Both the position numbers and the translations under genes were made by a program. From positions 1 to 64,000 of the forward strand of contig CAJTBO010000005.1 of NCBI GenBank assembly GCA_910573755.1: a stretch of DNA of 64,000 nucleotides, in the 5' to 3' direction. Below are positions 49,971 through 62,597 of this stretch, piece by piece. Under the pieces are notes generated by a model, which saw only the letters and a program-made list of their open reading frames with translations, did no database searches and had not been told where the DNA came from. This DNA is from Lachnospiraceae bacterium (lineage in GTDB: Bacteria > Bacillota > Clostridia > Lachnospirales > Lachnospiraceae). Position 1 is the stretch's first letter; the number at the start of each line of letters is the position of its first letter.

Positions 49971-52900
49971 ATGTTGATGGAAAAAAACAGAATACGTCCG
50001 ATGGCTTCCGGGAAGCAGATACGTATGAGTTATCAAAGGCACAAAGAGGTTCTGGAAATGCCGAATCTGATCGAAGTCCAGAAAGATTCCTATCAGTGGT
50101 TTCTGGGCGAAGGTTTAAGAGAAGTCTTTGATGATATTTCTCCGATCACAGATTACAGCGGGCAGCTCAGTCTGGAGTTTGTGGATTTTGAGTTATGTAA
50201 AGACGACGTAAAGTATTCTATTGAAAAATGCAAAGAGAGAGATGCGACCTATGCGGCTCCTTTAAAAGTAAGAGTACGTCTTTACAATAAAGAGAAGGAA
50301 GAGATCAGTGAACATGAAATCTTCATGGGAGATCTTCCGCTGATGACGGAGACGGGTACTTTTGTGATCAATGGCGCTGAACGTGTTATCGTCAGCCAGC
50401 TTGTCCGTTCCCCCGGTATTTATTATGATATCACGAAAGCGAAATTTGGTAAAGAGTTATATGCCTGCACGGTGATCCCGAACCGTGGCGCATGGCTGGA
50501 GTACGAGACGGATGCAAACGATGTGTTCTATGTCCGTGTCGACAGGACGAGGAAGGTACCTATTACGGCGCTGATCCGTGCACTCGGCGTAGGGACAAAC
50601 GAAGAGATCATCGAACTTTTCGGAGACGAGCCGAAGATTCAGGCGAGCATTGCAAAAGACCCTTCCACAAATTATCAGGAGGGCCTGTTAGAGTTATACA
50701 AAAAAATACGTCCCGGAGAACCTTTGAGCGTGGACAGCGCCTCGAGTCTGATCAACGGTATGTTCTTCGACGCAAGGCGTTATGACCTTGCAAAAGTAGG
50801 CAGATATAAATTCAATAAAAAACTGATGCTGAAAAACAGGATCCGCGGCCGCGTGCTGGCGGAGGATGCTGTAGATATGCAGACCGGTGAGATCATCGCC
50901 TCGGCGGGAACGGAAGTGACGGCGGAGATCGCGGATGCGATCCAGAACGCGGCGATCCCGGCAGTGTGGATCGTGACGCCGGAAAAGAATGTCAAAGTGC
51001 TGTCCAATATGATGGTGGACCTGAAAAATTATGTGGATTGTGACCCGAAAGAGCTGGGCATAAAGGAACTGGTATATTATCCTGTTCTTTCACAGATTCT
51101 GGAGGAGTATGCGGGGGATGAGGACGCGATCAAAGAAGCTGTCCGCAAGAATGTCCATGAACTTGTGCCCAAGCATATCACAAAAGAAGATATTCTGACA
51201 TCCATTAACTATAATATGCATCTGGAATACGGCATCGGCAATCCCGATGATATCGATCATCTGGGGAACCGCCGTATCAGGGCTGTGGGCGAACTGCTGC
51301 AGAATCAGTATCGTATCGGCCTTTCCAGACTGGAGAGGGTTGTCCGTGAGAGAATGACAACCCATGACGCGGAGAATTTATCTCCCCAGGCGCTGATCAA
51401 TATCAAGCCGGTGCAGGCGGCGGTGAAGGAGTTTTTCGGATCTTCCCAGCTGTCCCAGTTCATGGATCAGACAAACCCGCTGGGCGAGCTGACCCATAAG
51501 AGACGTTTATCCGCACTTGGCCCGGGCGGACTTTCCAGAGACCGTGCCGGATTCGAGGTGCGTGACGTACATTATACACACTACGGGCGTATGTGTCCGA
51601 TAGAGACGCCGGAAGGCCCGAACATCGGTCTGATCAACTCTTTGGCGTGCTATGCGAGGATCAATGAGTATGGTTTTGTGGAGGCGCCTTACCGTAAGAT
51701 CGATAAGAGCGATGCGCAGAATCCGAGAGTAACCGATGAGATTATATATATGACGGCGGATGAAGAGGATAACTACTATGTGGCACAGGCCTCCGCCGCA
51801 CTGGATGACGACGGGTATTTTATCGGAAAAAGCGTTTCCGGCCGTTATATGGAGGAGACGAAGGACTATCCGAAGAGACTGATGGACTACATGGACGTAT
51901 CGCCGAAAATGGTATTCTCCGTGGCGACCGCGCTGATTCCGTTTTTGCAGAACGATGACGCGCACCGTGCGCTGATGGGTTCCAACATGCAGCGTCAGGC
52001 TGTGCCGCTTCTGTTTCCGGAAGCGCCTGCCGTGGGTACGGGTATGGAGCAGAAGGCGGCGGTGGACTCCGGTGTCTGCGTGGTGGCAAGAAAGAGCGGT
52101 ACGATCACCTATGTATCCTCCAGAATCATTAAGATGGTATGCGACGACGGCGAACCGGATGAGTATCATCTGACAAAGTTTGTGCGAAGCAACCAGTCCA
52201 ACTGTTACAACCAGAAGCCTATCGTGAAAAAGGGCGACCATATAAATGCCGGCGAAGTGATCGCGGACGGCCCTTCCACGGCGCTGGGCGAACTGGCGCT
52301 GGGCGAAAACCCGCTGATCGGCTTTATGACCTGGGAAGGCTATAACTATGAGGATGCCGTCCTGATCAGTGAAAGACTGGTGAGGGAGGACGTATATACG
52401 TCCATCCATATTGAAGAGTATGAGGCGGAAGCCCGCGATACAAAGCTGGGCGCGGAATGTATTACAAAGGATGTCCCCGGTGTCGGCGATGACGCGCTTA
52501 AGGATCTGGACAGCAACGGTATTATCCGGATCGGTGCGGAGGTTCGCGCCGGCGATATACTTGTCGGTAAGGTGACGCCGAAAGGCGAGACGGAACTGAC
52601 GGCGGAAGAGAGGCTGCTCCGCGCGATCTTCGGCGAGAAGGCAAGGGAAGTAAGGGATACCTCCCTGAAAGTGCCTCATGGTGAATATGGTATCGTTATC
52701 GATGCGAAAGTATTCACAAGAGAGAACGGCGACGAACTTTCTCCCGGCGTAAATATGGCGGTGCGGATCTATATCGCACAGAAGAGAAAGATATCCGTGG
52801 GGGATAAGATGGCCGGCCGCCACGGCAACAAGGGCGTTGTTTCCCGTGTGCTGCCGGTGGAGGATATGCCTTATCTGCCGAACGGCCGTCCGCTGGATAT

Positions 52901-53843
52901 CGTGCTGAATCCGCTGGGCGTTCCCTCCCGTATGAACGTGGGACAGGTACTGGAGATCCATCTGTCTCTGGCGGCGAAGGTACTCGGCTTTAACGTGGCG
53001 ACGCCGGTGTTTGACGGAGCGAAGGAAATTGATATAGAAGATACTCTGGAGATGGCAAATGATTACGCAAACACAGAGTGGGAAGAATTTGAGGCAAAGT
53101 ATAAAGATACGGTGCTGCCGGAAGTGATGCAGTATCTTTATGATCACAGAGACCACCGGGCGGTATGGAAGGGGGTTCCGATCACCAAAGACGGCAAAGT
53201 AAGGCTCAGGGACGGCAGAAGCGGAGAATATTTTGATGCGCCCGTCACGATAGGGCATATGCATTACCTGAAACTCCACCATCTGGTGGATGATAAGATC
53301 CATGCCCGTTCCACGGGACCGTACTCCCTTGTAACGCAGCAGCCTCTGGGCGGTAAGGCACAGTTCGGCGGCCAGCGTTTCGGTGAGATGGAAGTGTGGG
53401 CGCTGGAGGCTTACGGCGCGTCTTATACACTGCAGGAAATTCTGACTGTGAAATCCGATGACGTGGTGGGCCGTGTGAAGACCTACGAGGCGATCATCAA
53501 AGGTGAAAATATACCGGAGCCGGGTATTCCCGAATCCTTCAAGGTATTATTGAAAGAGCTGCAGTCTCTCGGACTGGATATCAGAGTGCTGCGTGAAGAT
53601 AACACTGAGGTTGAAGTGATGGAATCCGTTGATTACGGTGATACAGATTATCATTATGAGATGGAAGACAACAAAAACTACAGCCAGGAGGGAGAATCCT
53701 TTGATGGCTATCAGACGCAGGAATTTTCACAGGACGGTGAACTTCAGAGCGTAGAAGATGAAGTTGATGCGGATGAAGAGGACTACTATGACGGTGAAGA
53801 AGATTATGTCGAAGATGCGGAGTATGAAGATTCTACCAACTAG
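49971..53843 (+). CDS. rpoB: RNA polymerase beta subunit
   Basis: A 1290-residue catalytic subunit. Landmarks are [20 protein letters not shown] with [20 protein letters not shown] (rifampicin pocket), [19 protein letters not shown] (active-site lysines) and the C-terminal [20 protein letters not shown]. The rifampicin-pocket sequence is the sensitive type. The last about 75 residues form a very acidic tail ([20 protein letters not shown]). The start could be 49971 or the ATG at 49977, nearer to GGGGTGA. rpoC follows after 38 bases. Confidence 0.97.
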   Translation: MLMEKNRIRPMASGKQIRMSYQRHKEVLEMPNLIEVQKDSYQWFLGEGLREVFDDISPITDYSGQLSLEFVDFELCKDDVKYSIEKCKERDATYAAPLKVRVRLYNKEKEEISEHEIFMGDLPLMTETGTFVINGAERVIVSQLVRSPGIYYDITKAKFGKELYACTVIPNRGAWLEYETDANDVFYVRVDRTRKVPITALIRALGVGTNEEIIELFGDEPKIQASIAKDPSTNYQEGLLELYKKIRPGEPLSVDSASSLINGMFFDARRYDLAKVGRYKFNKKLMLKNRIRGRVLAEDAVDMQTGEIIASAGTEVTAEIADAIQNAAIPAVWIVTPEKNVKVLSNMMVDLKNYVDCDPKELGIKELVYYPVLSQILEEYAGDEDAIKEAVRKNVHELVPKHITKEDILTSINYNMHLEYGIGNPDDIDHLGNRRIRAVGELLQNQYRIGLSRLERVVRERMTTHDAENLSPQALINIKPVQAAVKEFFGSSQLSQFMDQTNPLGELTHKRRLSALGPGGLSRDRAGFEVRDVHYTHYGRMCPIETPEGPNIGLINSLACYARINEYGFVEAPYRKIDKSDAQNPRVTDEIIYMTADEEDNYYVAQASAALDDDGYFIGKSVSGRYMEETKDYPKRLMDYMDVSPKMVFSVATALIPFLQNDDAHRALMGSNMQRQAVPLLFPEAPAVGTGMEQKAAVDSGVCVVARKSGTITYVSSRIIKMVCDDGEPDEYHLTKFVRSNQSNCYNQKPIVKKGDHINAGEVIADGPSTALGELALGENPLIGFMTWEGYNYEDAVLISERLVREDVYTSIHIEEYEAEARDTKLGAECITKDVPGVGDDALKDLDSNGIIRIGAEVRAGDILVGKVTPKGETELTAEERLLRAIFGEKAREVRDTSLKVPHGEYGIVIDAKVFTRENGDELSPGVNMAVRIYIAQKRKISVGDKMAGRHGNKGVVSRVLPVEDMPYLPNGRPLDIVLNPLGVPSRMNVGQVLEIHLSLAAKVLGFNVATPVFDGAKEIDIEDTLEMANDYANTEWEEFEAKYKDTVLPEVMQYLYDHRDHRAVWKGVPITKDGKVRLRDGRSGEYFDAPVTIGHMHYLKLHHLVDDKIHARSTGPYSLVTQQPLGGKAQFGGQRFGEMEVWALEAYGASYTLQEILTVKSDDVVGRVKTYEAIIKGENIPEPGIPESFKVLLKELQSLGLDIRVLREDNTEVEVMESVDYGDTDYHYEMEDNKNYSQEGESFDGYQTQEFSQDGELQSVEDEVDADEEDYYDGEEDYVEDAEYEDSTN

Positions 53844-53881
53844 CAGCAAACAATACTTTCACATGAAAAATGGAGGGAATC

Positions 53882-56800
53882 ATGGCAGAAGTAAAGAATG
53901 AAAGTTATCAGCCTATGACATTTGACGCGATCAGAATAGGTCTTGCGTCTCCTGAGAAGATCAGGGAATGGTCCCGCGGTGAAGTATTAAAGCCGGAGAC
54001 GATCAATTACAGGACTTTAAAACCGGAACCCAACGGCCTGTTCTGTGAGAAGATATTCGGACCGAGCAAGGACTGGGAGTGCCATTGCGGAAAATATAAG
54101 AAGATCAGATATAAAGGTGTAGTCTGCGACAGATGCGGTGTGGAAGTAACCAAATCCGCAGTGAGAAGGGAACGTATGGGGCATATTGAACTGGCTGCTC
54201 CGGTTTCCCATATCTGGTATTTTAAAGGAATTCCCAGCAGGATGGGGCTGATTCTGGATATTTCTCCGAGAGTGCTGGAGAAGGTATTATATTTCGCGTC
54301 CTACATTGTGCTGGATGCAGCGGAGACCGATCTGGAATATAAGCAGATATTAACGGAAAAAGAGTTTCAGGATGCCAGAGATAAATGGGGCAGCAGGTTC
54401 CGTGCCGGCATGGGCGCGGAGTCCATCAAGGAGCTGCTGCAGGCGATCGATCTGGACGCTGAAGCGGAGGAATTAAAGGCGGGATTAAAGGATTCGACTG
54501 GGCAGAAGAGGGCAAGGATCATCAAACGCCTCGAGGTGGTGGAATCTTTCCGGGAATCCGGTAATATGCCGGAGTGGATGATCATGGATGCCATTCCCGT
54601 TATCCCGCCGGACCTGCGTCCTATGGTGCAGCTGGATGGCGGACGTTTTGCAACTTCCGACTTGAATGATCTGTACAGAAGGATCATCAACAGGAACAAC
54701 AGGCTGAAAAGGCTGCTGGAACTGGGCGCGCCGGATATCATTGTCCGCAACGAGAAAAGAATGCTGCAGGAAGCGGTGGACGCGCTGATCGATAACGGCA
54801 GACGCGGCCGTCCCGTTACGGGACCGGGCAACAGAGCCCTGAAATCCCTCTCCGATATGTTAAAGGGTAAATCCGGACGTTTCCGTCAGAACCTTTTAGG
54901 AAAACGTGTGGACTATTCCGGACGTTCCGTTATCGTGATCGGGCCGGAACTGAAGATTTACCAGTGCGGCCTGCCGAAGGAGATGGCGATCGAACTGTTC
55001 AAGCCCTTCGTTATGAAGGAGCTGGTATCCAAGCAGATCGCGCAGAATATCAAGAGCGCAAAGAAGATGGTGGAGCGTCTTGACGTGCAGGTGTGGGATG
55101 TGCTGGAGGAGGTTATCGCGGACCATCCCGTTATGCTGAACCGTGCGCCGACCCTGCACAGACTGGGTATTCAGGCGTTCGAGCCGGTGCTGGTAGAAGG
55201 TAAGGCGATCAAGCTTCACCCCCTTGTATGTACCGCTTTTAACGCGGATTTCGACGGGGATCAGATGGCGGTGCATCTGCCGCTGTCCCAGGAAGCGCAG
55301 GCGGAGTGCAGATTCCTTCTGCTTTCCCCGAACAACCTGTTAAAGCCCTCCGACGGCGGACTTGTGGCGGTGCCTTCTCAGGATATGGTACTGGGCATCT
55401 ATTATCTGACACAGGAGAGGCCGGGCTCCGTTGGTGAGGGAAATGCCTACAGAAATATCAATGAAGCGATCCTTGCCTATGAGAACGGCGAATGTACGCT
55501 GCATTCCCGCATCAAGGTGAGAGTGACAAAGGAAAACGCGGAAGGGGAGAAGGTTTCCGGTATCGTGGAATCCACACTGGGACGTTTCCTGTTCAATGAG
55601 ATCATTCCGCAGGATCTGGGCTTTGTAGACAGGAGCAAACCGGAAAACCTGCTGAAACTGGAAGTGGATAAGCTGGTCGGCAAAAAGCAGCTCAAACCGA
55701 TCCTTGAAAAAGTTATCAATATACACGGTGCTTCCAAGACCGCCGAGGTACTGGATGATGTGAAGAATCTGGGATACCATTATTCCACAAAGGCTGCGAT
55801 CACGGTTTCCATTTCCGATATCATCGTGCCGAAGGAAAAACAGCAGATGCTGGATGAGGCGCAGGCGGAAGTAGACAAGATCGCCTCCGAGTATGGCCGT
55901 GGCAAATATACGGATGAGGAGCGTTACAGAAGGGTAATCGAAACCTGGGATAAGACGGATGACGTCTTAAAAGAAATGTCTATGGACTGCATGGATCCCT
56001 ACAATAATATTAAGATGATGGCGGATTCCGGCGCCCGTGGTTCCAAAGAGCAGATCAAACAGCTTGCGGGCATGCGCGGACTGATGGCGGATACCACCAG
56101 TAAGACTATCGAATTGCCGGTAAAATCAAACTTCCGGGAGGGCATGGACGTACTGGAGTACTTTATTTCCGCTCACGGCGGCAGGAAAGGTCTGGCAGAT
56201 ACGGCGCTGCGTACCGCCGACTCCGGTTATCTGACCCGTCGAATGGTGGATGTCTGTCAGGAACTGATCATCCGTGAAGTGGACTGCTCAGAGGGGGCCG
56301 AGGTGCTTCCGGGTATGGCGGTCAGAGCGTTCCAGGAAGAGGGCAAAAAGGACGGCGAGAAGAAAGAGGACGTTTTGGAAAGCCTGAAAGAGAGGATCAC
56401 GGGGCGTGTATCCTGTGAAGATATCTGTGACAGGGACGGAAATGTCATTGTTAAAAGAAACCATATGATCACACCGAGCCGCGCGGAAAAGATCATGAGC
56501 GTGGGCGTGGATAAAGACGGAAAGCCCGTTGAAGAGGTGAGGATCCGTACTATTTTGACCTGTAAATCCCATGTGGGTATCTGCGCGAAGTGCTACGGTG
56601 CGAACATGGCGTCGGGCGAGACGGTTCAGGTCGGTGAGGCTGTAGGCATCATTGCGGCGCAGTCTATCGGTGAGCCGGGCACACAGCTGACGATGAGAAC
56701 CTTCCATACCGGCGGTGTGGCCGGTGAGGATATCACCTCCGGCCTGCCCCGTGTAGAGGAGTTGTTTGAAGCGAGAAAGCCCAAGAGAACGGCGATCCTG

Positions 56801-57667
56801 ACGGAGATCGACGGCGTGGTGAGCATCAATGATAATAAGAAGAAACGGGAGGTTACCGTGACAAGCACGGAAACGGGTGAGGCAAAGACTTATCCGATCC
56901 CGTATAAATACCAGATCAGAGTAGAAGACGGCGATGTACTGAAGGCGGGCGACGAGCTGACAAAGGGCGGCTCCATCAATCCTCACGATCTGTTGAAGAT
57001 CAAGGGTGTCCGTGCGGTGCAGGATTATATGATCAGAGAAGTACAGAAAGTGTACAGACAGCAGGGTGCTGATCTAAATGACAAGCACATTGAGATCATC
57101 GTGCACCAGATGTTAAAGAAGATCCGGATCGAAAATAACGGCGATGCGCCGTTCCTGCCGGGAACGCTGGTGGATATTCTGGACTACGAGGAGATGAACA
57201 CAAAGCTGATCGAAGAAGGAAAAGAGCCGGCCGAGGGGAAACAGGTGATGCTTGGTATCACGAAAGCGGCTCTCGCAACAGATTCCTTCCTGTCGGCGGC
57301 TTCCTTCCAGGAGACGACGAAGGTGCTTACCGAGGCGGCGATCAGAGGTAAGGTGGATACGCTGATCGGCCTGAAGGAAAACGTGATCATCGGTAAACTG
57401 ATTCCGGCCGGTACGGGAATGAAGAGATACCGTAACACCAGACTGGACACGGATAAGAATCTTTTGATGAATCCCGTTGATGCGGAGGAAGAAATTCTTT
57501 TTGAAGAGGAAACGGAAGAAACTTCTGAAAATAACACGGAAGAGATGATGGAAAACGGCGGGGAGGCTGTGATTGATTTCGAGGATGAGCCGGAGGAGGA
57601 CATCGAAGAGACAGAGGAAGAAGCCGCAGAAGAGATGGAAGAAGATCTCGAAACCGTGGAAGAATAA
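53882..57667 (+). CDS. rpoC: RNA polymerase beta' subunit
   Basis: A 1261-residue catalytic subunit. The N-terminal zinc site ([20 protein letters not shown]), the catalytic triad of aspartates ([13 protein letters not shown]) and the trigger-loop region ([20 protein letters not shown]) are present. The C-terminus ends in about 60 acidic residues, like RpoB. ATG at 53882 follows GGAGGG; a start 12 bases earlier is unlikely. No L7Ae-type gene lies between rpoC and rpsL. Confidence 0.97.
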   Translation: MAEVKNESYQPMTFDAIRIGLASPEKIREWSRGEVLKPETINYRTLKPEPNGLFCEKIFGPSKDWECHCGKYKKIRYKGVVCDRCGVEVTKSAVRRERMGHIELAAPVSHIWYFKGIPSRMGLILDISPRVLEKVLYFASYIVLDAAETDLEYKQILTEKEFQDARDKWGSRFRAGMGAESIKELLQAIDLDAEAEELKAGLKDSTGQKRARIIKRLEVVESFRESGNMPEWMIMDAIPVIPPDLRPMVQLDGGRFATSDLNDLYRRIINRNNRLKRLLELGAPDIIVRNEKRMLQEAVDALIDNGRRGRPVTGPGNRALKSLSDMLKGKSGRFRQNLLGKRVDYSGRSVIVIGPELKIYQCGLPKEMAIELFKPFVMKELVSKQIAQNIKSAKKMVERLDVQVWDVLEEVIADHPVMLNRAPTLHRLGIQAFEPVLVEGKAIKLHPLVCTAFNADFDGDQMAVHLPLSQEAQAECRFLLLSPNNLLKPSDGGLVAVPSQDMVLGIYYLTQERPGSVGEGNAYRNINEAILAYENGECTLHSRIKVRVTKENAEGEKVSGIVESTLGRFLFNEIIPQDLGFVDRSKPENLLKLEVDKLVGKKQLKPILEKVINIHGASKTAEVLDDVKNLGYHYSTKAAITVSISDIIVPKEKQQMLDEAQAEVDKIASEYGRGKYTDEERYRRVIETWDKTDDVLKEMSMDCMDPYNNIKMMADSGARGSKEQIKQLAGMRGLMADTTSKTIELPVKSNFREGMDVLEYFISAHGGRKGLADTALRTADSGYLTRRMVDVCQELIIREVDCSEGAEVLPGMAVRAFQEEGKKDGEKKEDVLESLKERITGRVSCEDICDRDGNVIVKRNHMITPSRAEKIMSVGVDKDGKPVEEVRIRTILTCKSHVGICAKCYGANMASGETVQVGEAVGIIAAQSIGEPGTQLTMRTFHTGGVAGEDITSGLPRVEELFEARKPKRTAILTEIDGVVSINDNKKKREVTVTSTETGEAKTYPIPYKYQIRVEDGDVLKAGDELTKGGSINPHDLLKIKGVRAVQDYMIREVQKVYRQQGADLNDKHIEIIVHQMLKKIRIENNGDAPFLPGTLVDILDYEEMNTKLIEEGKEPAEGKQVMLGITKAALATDSFLSAASFQETTKVLTEAAIRGKVDTLIGLKENVIIGKLIPAGTGMKRYRNTRLDTDKNLLMNPVDAEEEILFEEETEETSENNTEEMMENGGEAVIDFEDEPEEDIEETEEEAAEEMEEDLETVEE

Positions 57668-57685
57668 AGAAAATAAAATTTTTTG

Positions 57686-57714
57686 TTGACAGAGCGTCAT
57701 GAAGTTATTATACT
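57686..57714 (+). promoter_or_regulatory. Promoter of the rpsL operon
   Basis: TTGACA (57686-57691), 17 bases, TATACT (57709-57714); near-perfect sigma-A promoter with a leader of about 105 bases. Confidence 0.85.
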
Positions 57715-57827
57715 GTAAGTTGCTGTGTAAAAGTTACTGTTTCCGGTTTTATATGGCTGGGGAAGTGACAAGTAACCGGCAGCTTACAGTTTAGCTTATA
57801 CATTATATTTTAAGGAGGTGAAACAGA

Positions 57828-58247
57828 ATGCCAACATTTAACCAGTTAGTAAGAAAGGGACGTCAGACAGTTTCCAAGAAGTCTACAGCACCTGCACTGC
57901 AGAAGGGCTACAACTCTCTGCACAAGAAAGTGACGGATGTATCCGCTCCTCAGAAGAGAGGCGTATGCACGGCTGTGAAAACTGCAACCCCGAAGAAGCC
58001 TAACTCAGCTCTTAGAAAAATTGCCAGAGTTCGTCTTTCCAACGGCATGGAGGTTACATCCTACATTCCCGGTGAGGGACATAATCTGCAGGAGCACAGT
58101 GTTGTACTGATCCGTGGCGGCAGGGTAAAAGATCTGCCCGGTACAAGATACCACATCATCAGGGGAACACTCGATACAGCAGGTGTTGCAAACAGAAGGC
58201 AGGCACGTTCTAAGTATGGCGCTAAGAGGCCGAAAGCCGGCAAATAA
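57828..58247 (+). CDS. rpsL: 30S ribosomal protein S12
   Basis: A 139-residue decoding-centre protein ([60 protein letters not shown]). The lysines at which streptomycin resistance arises (TPKKPNS and [10 protein letters not shown]) have the sensitive sequence. AAGGAGG precedes the ATG. Confidence 0.97.
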   Translation: MPTFNQLVRKGRQTVSKKSTAPALQKGYNSLHKKVTDVSAPQKRGVCTAVKTATPKKPNSALRKIARVRLSNGMEVTSYIPGEGHNLQEHSVVLIRGGRVKDLPGTRYHIIRGTLDTAGVANRRQARSKYGAKRPKAGK

Positions 58248-59044
<797 letters not shown>

Positions 59045-59076
59045 GGCTGTCATTTTAGATTTAGGAGGAAGAAACT

Positions 59077-61194
59077 TTGGCTGGAAGAGAATATCCGTTA
59101 GAGAGAACCAGGAATATCGGTATCATGGCGCATATCGATGCGGGTAAGACCACATTGACAGAGCGTATCTTATACTATACTGGTGTAAACTATAAGATCG
59201 GTGATACTCATGAAGGTACTGCGACGATGGACTGGATGGAGCAGGAACAGGAAAGAGGTATCACAATCACATCAGCCGCTACAACATGTCACTGGACTCT
59301 GGAAGAGTTTACAAAGGTTAAACCGGGTGCATTGGAGCATCGTATCAATATCATTGATACGCCGGGACACGTTGACTTTACAGTTGAGGTTGAGCGTTCT
59401 CTGCGTGTACTGGATGGCGCTGTCGGCGTATTCTGTGCAAAAGGTGGCGTGGAACCTCAGTCTGAAAATGTATGGCGCCAGGCTGATACCTACAATGTAC
59501 CCAGAATGGCATTCATCAACAAGATGGATATCCTGGGAGCAGATTTCTATGGCGCCGTAGAGCAGATAAGGACAAGACTCGGCAAAAATGCGATCTGTCT
59601 GCAGCTGCCCATCGGTAAAGAAGATGAATTCAAGGGAATCATCGATCTGCTTGAGATGAAGGCATATATCTATAATGATGATAAGGGCGATGACATTACG
59701 GTTACGGATGACCTCGGTGATATGCAGGAGGATGCGGAACTTTACCGTTCCGAACTTGTTGAAAAGATATCCGAACTGGATGACGAGCTGATGGAGATGT
59801 ATCTGGAAGGGGATGAGCCTTCCATAGAACAGATGAAAGCGGCGCTGAGACAGGCTACCTGCGAATGCAGGGCGGTTCCGGTATGCTGCGGTTCCGCTTA
59901 CAGAAACAAGGGCGTACAGAAGCTGATTGATGCGGTAATCGAGTATATGCCCGCTCCGACAGACATCCCGGCAATCAAGGGTGTTGATCCGGACGGCAAT
60001 GAGGTTGAGAGACATGCATCTGACGACGAGCCTTTCTCTGCGCTTGCGTTTAAGATCATGGCGGATCCGTTCGTAGGAAAACTGGCATTCTTCAGAGTAT
60101 ATTCCGGTACGTTGAATTCCGGATCTTATGTACTGAATGCCACAAAGGATAAAAAAGAGCGTGTGGGACGTATCCTGCAGATGCACGCAAACAAGAGAGC
60201 AGAACTGGATAAGGTTTACTCCGGTGATATTGCTGCGGCAGTCGGGTTTAAACTGACCACAACCGGTGATACTATTTGTGATGACCAGCATCCGGTTATT
60301 TTGGAGTCCATGGAATTCCCCGAGCCCGTTATCGAACTGGCTATTGAGCCCAAGACAAAGGCGGGTCAGGGCAAAATGGGTGAGGCGCTTGCAAAACTGG
60401 CGGAGGAAGATCCTACATTCCGCGCACACACGGATTCCGAGACAGGACAGACCATTATCGCAGGTATGGGCGAACTCCATCTGGAGATTATCGTTGACCG
60501 TCTGCTCCGTGAATACAAGGTAGAGGCTAACGTCGGCGCACCTCAGGTTGCGTATAAGGAGACCTTTACCAAACCTGTGGATCAGGAATACAAGTATGCA
60601 AAACAGTCCGGCGGCCGCGGTCAGTACGGTCACTGTAAGGTGAAATTCGAACCCATGGACCCCAACGGCGAAGAGACATTCAAGTTTGAGTCCAGCGTTG
60701 TCGGCGGTGCAATTCCGAAAGAGTATATCCCCGCTGTAGGCGAAGGTATCGAGGAAGCGGCTAAGGCAGGTATCCTGGGAGGATTCCCGGTACTGGGCGT
60801 ACACGCTAATGTGTATGACGGTTCCTACCATGAGGTCGACTCTTCTGAAATGGCATTCCATATTGCCGGTTCCATGGCATTCAAGGAAGCCATGAAGAAA
60901 GGAAATCCTGTACTGCTTGAGCCGATCATGAAGGTGGAAGTGACAATGCCTGAAGAATATATGGGCGATGTCATCGGCGATATCAACTCCCGCCGCGGAC
61001 GTATCGAAGGTATGGATGATCTGGGCGGCGGCAAGATCGTACACGGCTATGTGCCGCTTGCCGAAATGTTCGGTTATTCCACTGACCTGCGCAGTAAGAC
61101 ACAGGGCCGGGGCAACTATTCCATGTTCTTTGAAAAGTACGAACAGGTACCGAAGAGCGTACAGGAAAAAGTGCTTGCGGCAAAGACAAAATAA
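59077..61194 (+). CDS. fusA: Elongation factor G
   Basis: A 705-residue translational GTPase driving translocation. P-loop [20 protein letters not shown], switch [26 protein letters not shown], and domains III-V ([29 protein letters not shown]). TTG start at 59077 with GGAGGA upstream; this is typical of the family in this cluster. It is followed by tuf. Confidence 0.97.
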   Translation: MAGREYPLERTRNIGIMAHIDAGKTTLTERILYYTGVNYKIGDTHEGTATMDWMEQEQERGITITSAATTCHWTLEEFTKVKPGALEHRINIIDTPGHVDFTVEVERSLRVLDGAVGVFCAKGGVEPQSENVWRQADTYNVPRMAFINKMDILGADFYGAVEQIRTRLGKNAICLQLPIGKEDEFKGIIDLLEMKAYIYNDDKGDDITVTDDLGDMQEDAELYRSELVEKISELDDELMEMYLEGDEPSIEQMKAALRQATCECRAVPVCCGSAYRNKGVQKLIDAVIEYMPAPTDIPAIKGVDPDGNEVERHASDDEPFSALAFKIMADPFVGKLAFFRVYSGTLNSGSYVLNATKDKKERVGRILQMHANKRAELDKVYSGDIAAAVGFKLTTTGDTICDDQHPVILESMEFPEPVIELAIEPKTKAGQGKMGEALAKLAEEDPTFRAHTDSETGQTIIAGMGELHLEIIVDRLLREYKVEANVGAPQVAYKETFTKPVDQEYKYAKQSGGRGQYGHCKVKFEPMDPNGEETFKFESSVVGGAIPKEYIPAVGEGIEEAAKAGILGGFPVLGVHANVYDGSYHEVDSSEMAFHIAGSMAFKEAMKKGNPVLLEPIMKVEVTMPEEYMGDVIGDINSRRGRIEGMDDLGGGKIVHGYVPLAEMFGYSTDLRSKTQGRGNYSMFFEKYEQVPKSVQEKVLAAKTK

Positions 61195-61314
61195 TTAGAA
61201 AAACTCTTGAAAATATCAATAGTTTTGATATAATCAGAAATAGCTGATTGTATAGTTTTGGTAAAAAACATCAATTTTGGAACAAGGTAACAAAAATAAG
61301 GAGGACTTTAGAAA

Positions 61315-62502
61315 ATGGCTAAAGCTAAATTTGACAGAACCAAACCGCATTGTAACATTGGTACCATCGGCCACGTTGACCATGGTAAAACAACTCTGAC
61401 AGCTGCAATCACAAAAGTGCTGGCTGAGAGAGTAGCCGGTAATGAAAAGGTAGATTTCGAGAACATCGATAAAGCACCTGAAGAGAGAGAGCGTGGTATT
61501 ACAATTTCTACCGCTCACGTAGAGTACCAGACAGATAAGAGACATTACGCTCACGTTGACTGTCCGGGCCATGCCGACTATGTAAAGAACATGATCACCG
61601 GTGCTGCGCAGATGGACGGCGCTATCCTCGTAGTTGCTGCTACGGACGGTGTTATGGCTCAGACAAAAGAGCACATCCTTCTGTCCCGTCAGGTAGGCGT
61701 ACCTTATATCGTAGTATTCCTGAACAAGTGCGATATGGTAGATGACGAAGAACTGATCGAACTGGTTGAGATGGAAGTAACAGAGCAGCTTGAAGAGTAC
61801 GGCTTCACGGATTGCCCGATCATCAAGGGTTCCGCTCTGAAGGCTCTGGAAGATCCTAACGGCGAATGGGGCGACAAGATCATGGAATTGATGGAAACAG
61901 TTGATTCCTATATTCCTGATCCTCAGCGTGATACAGATAAGCCGTTCCTGATGCCTGTCGAGGACGTATTCACGATCACAGGCCGTGGTACAGTTGCTAC
62001 AGGTAGAGTAGAAAGAGGTACTCTGCATCTGAACGAGGATGTTGAGATCGTTGGTATCAAGGAAGAGACAAAGAAGACTGTTGTAACCGGTATCGAAATG
62101 TTCCGTAAGATGCTGGATGAGGCACAGGCTGGTGATAACATCGGTGCTCTGCTTCGTGGTATCAACAGAACCGAGATCGAAAGAGGTCAGGTTCTTGCAA
62201 AACCCGGCACAGTAACATGCCACACAAAGTTTACGGCTCAGGTTTACGTTTTGACGAAAGACGAGGGTGGCCGTCACACTCCTTTCTTTAACAACTACAG
62301 ACCTCAGTTCTACTTCAGAACAACAGATGTAACCGGTGTTATTAATCTGCCCGCAGGTGTTGAGATGTGCATGCCTGGTGATAATATTGAAATGACGATC
62401 GAACTGATTCATCCGATCGCTATGGAGCAGGGTCTTACATTCGCTATCCGTGAGGGTGGACGTACAGTTGGATCCGGCAGGGTTGCAAGCATCATCGAAT
62501 AA
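61315..62502 (+). CDS. tuf: Elongation factor Tu
   Basis: A 395-residue GTPase that delivers aminoacyl-tRNA. P-loop [14 protein letters not shown], switch [24 protein letters not shown], and the C-terminal [27 protein letters not shown] precedes the ATG. A strong terminator (62525-62556) closes the operon. Confidence 0.98.
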   Translation: MAKAKFDRTKPHCNIGTIGHVDHGKTTLTAAITKVLAERVAGNEKVDFENIDKAPEERERGITISTAHVEYQTDKRHYAHVDCPGHADYVKNMITGAAQMDGAILVVAATDGVMAQTKEHILLSRQVGVPYIVVFLNKCDMVDDEELIELVEMEVTEQLEEYGFTDCPIIKGSALKALEDPNGEWGDKIMELMETVDSYIPDPQRDTDKPFLMPVEDVFTITGRGTVATGRVERGTLHLNEDVEIVGIKEETKKTVVTGIEMFRKMLDEAQAGDNIGALLRGINRTEIERGQVLAKPGTVTCHTKFTAQVYVLTKDEGGRHTPFFNNYRPQFYFRTTDVTGVINLPAGVEMCMPGDNIEMTIELIHPIAMEQGLTFAIREGGRTVGSGRVASIIE

Positions 62503-62524
62503 TTGAAGAGTTACAAAACCTACA

Positions 62525-62556
62525 GGGCTTTCTGAAATATTGGAAAGCCCTTTTTT
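62525..62556 (+). terminator. Terminator of the str operon
   Basis: GGGCTTTC and GAAAGCCC form an 8-bp stem followed by six T residues. Confidence 0.9.
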
Positions 62557-62597
62557 GATCGAAATAAGAGTGTTTTTATCAGTCGGAGGAAACAATC

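Noticed and set aside
51507-53303. Long open frame on the minus strand opposite rpoB
   Set aside because: It is the antisense of a highly expressed gene with biased codon use; no start signal or recognisable protein.
59272-61044. Long open frame on the minus strand opposite fusA
   Set aside because: Lies wholly inside fusA, is cysteine/histidine-rich nonsense and has no ribosome binding site.
61234-62595. Long open frame on the minus strand opposite tuf
   Set aside because: Covers tuf and its terminator; a codon-bias artefact.
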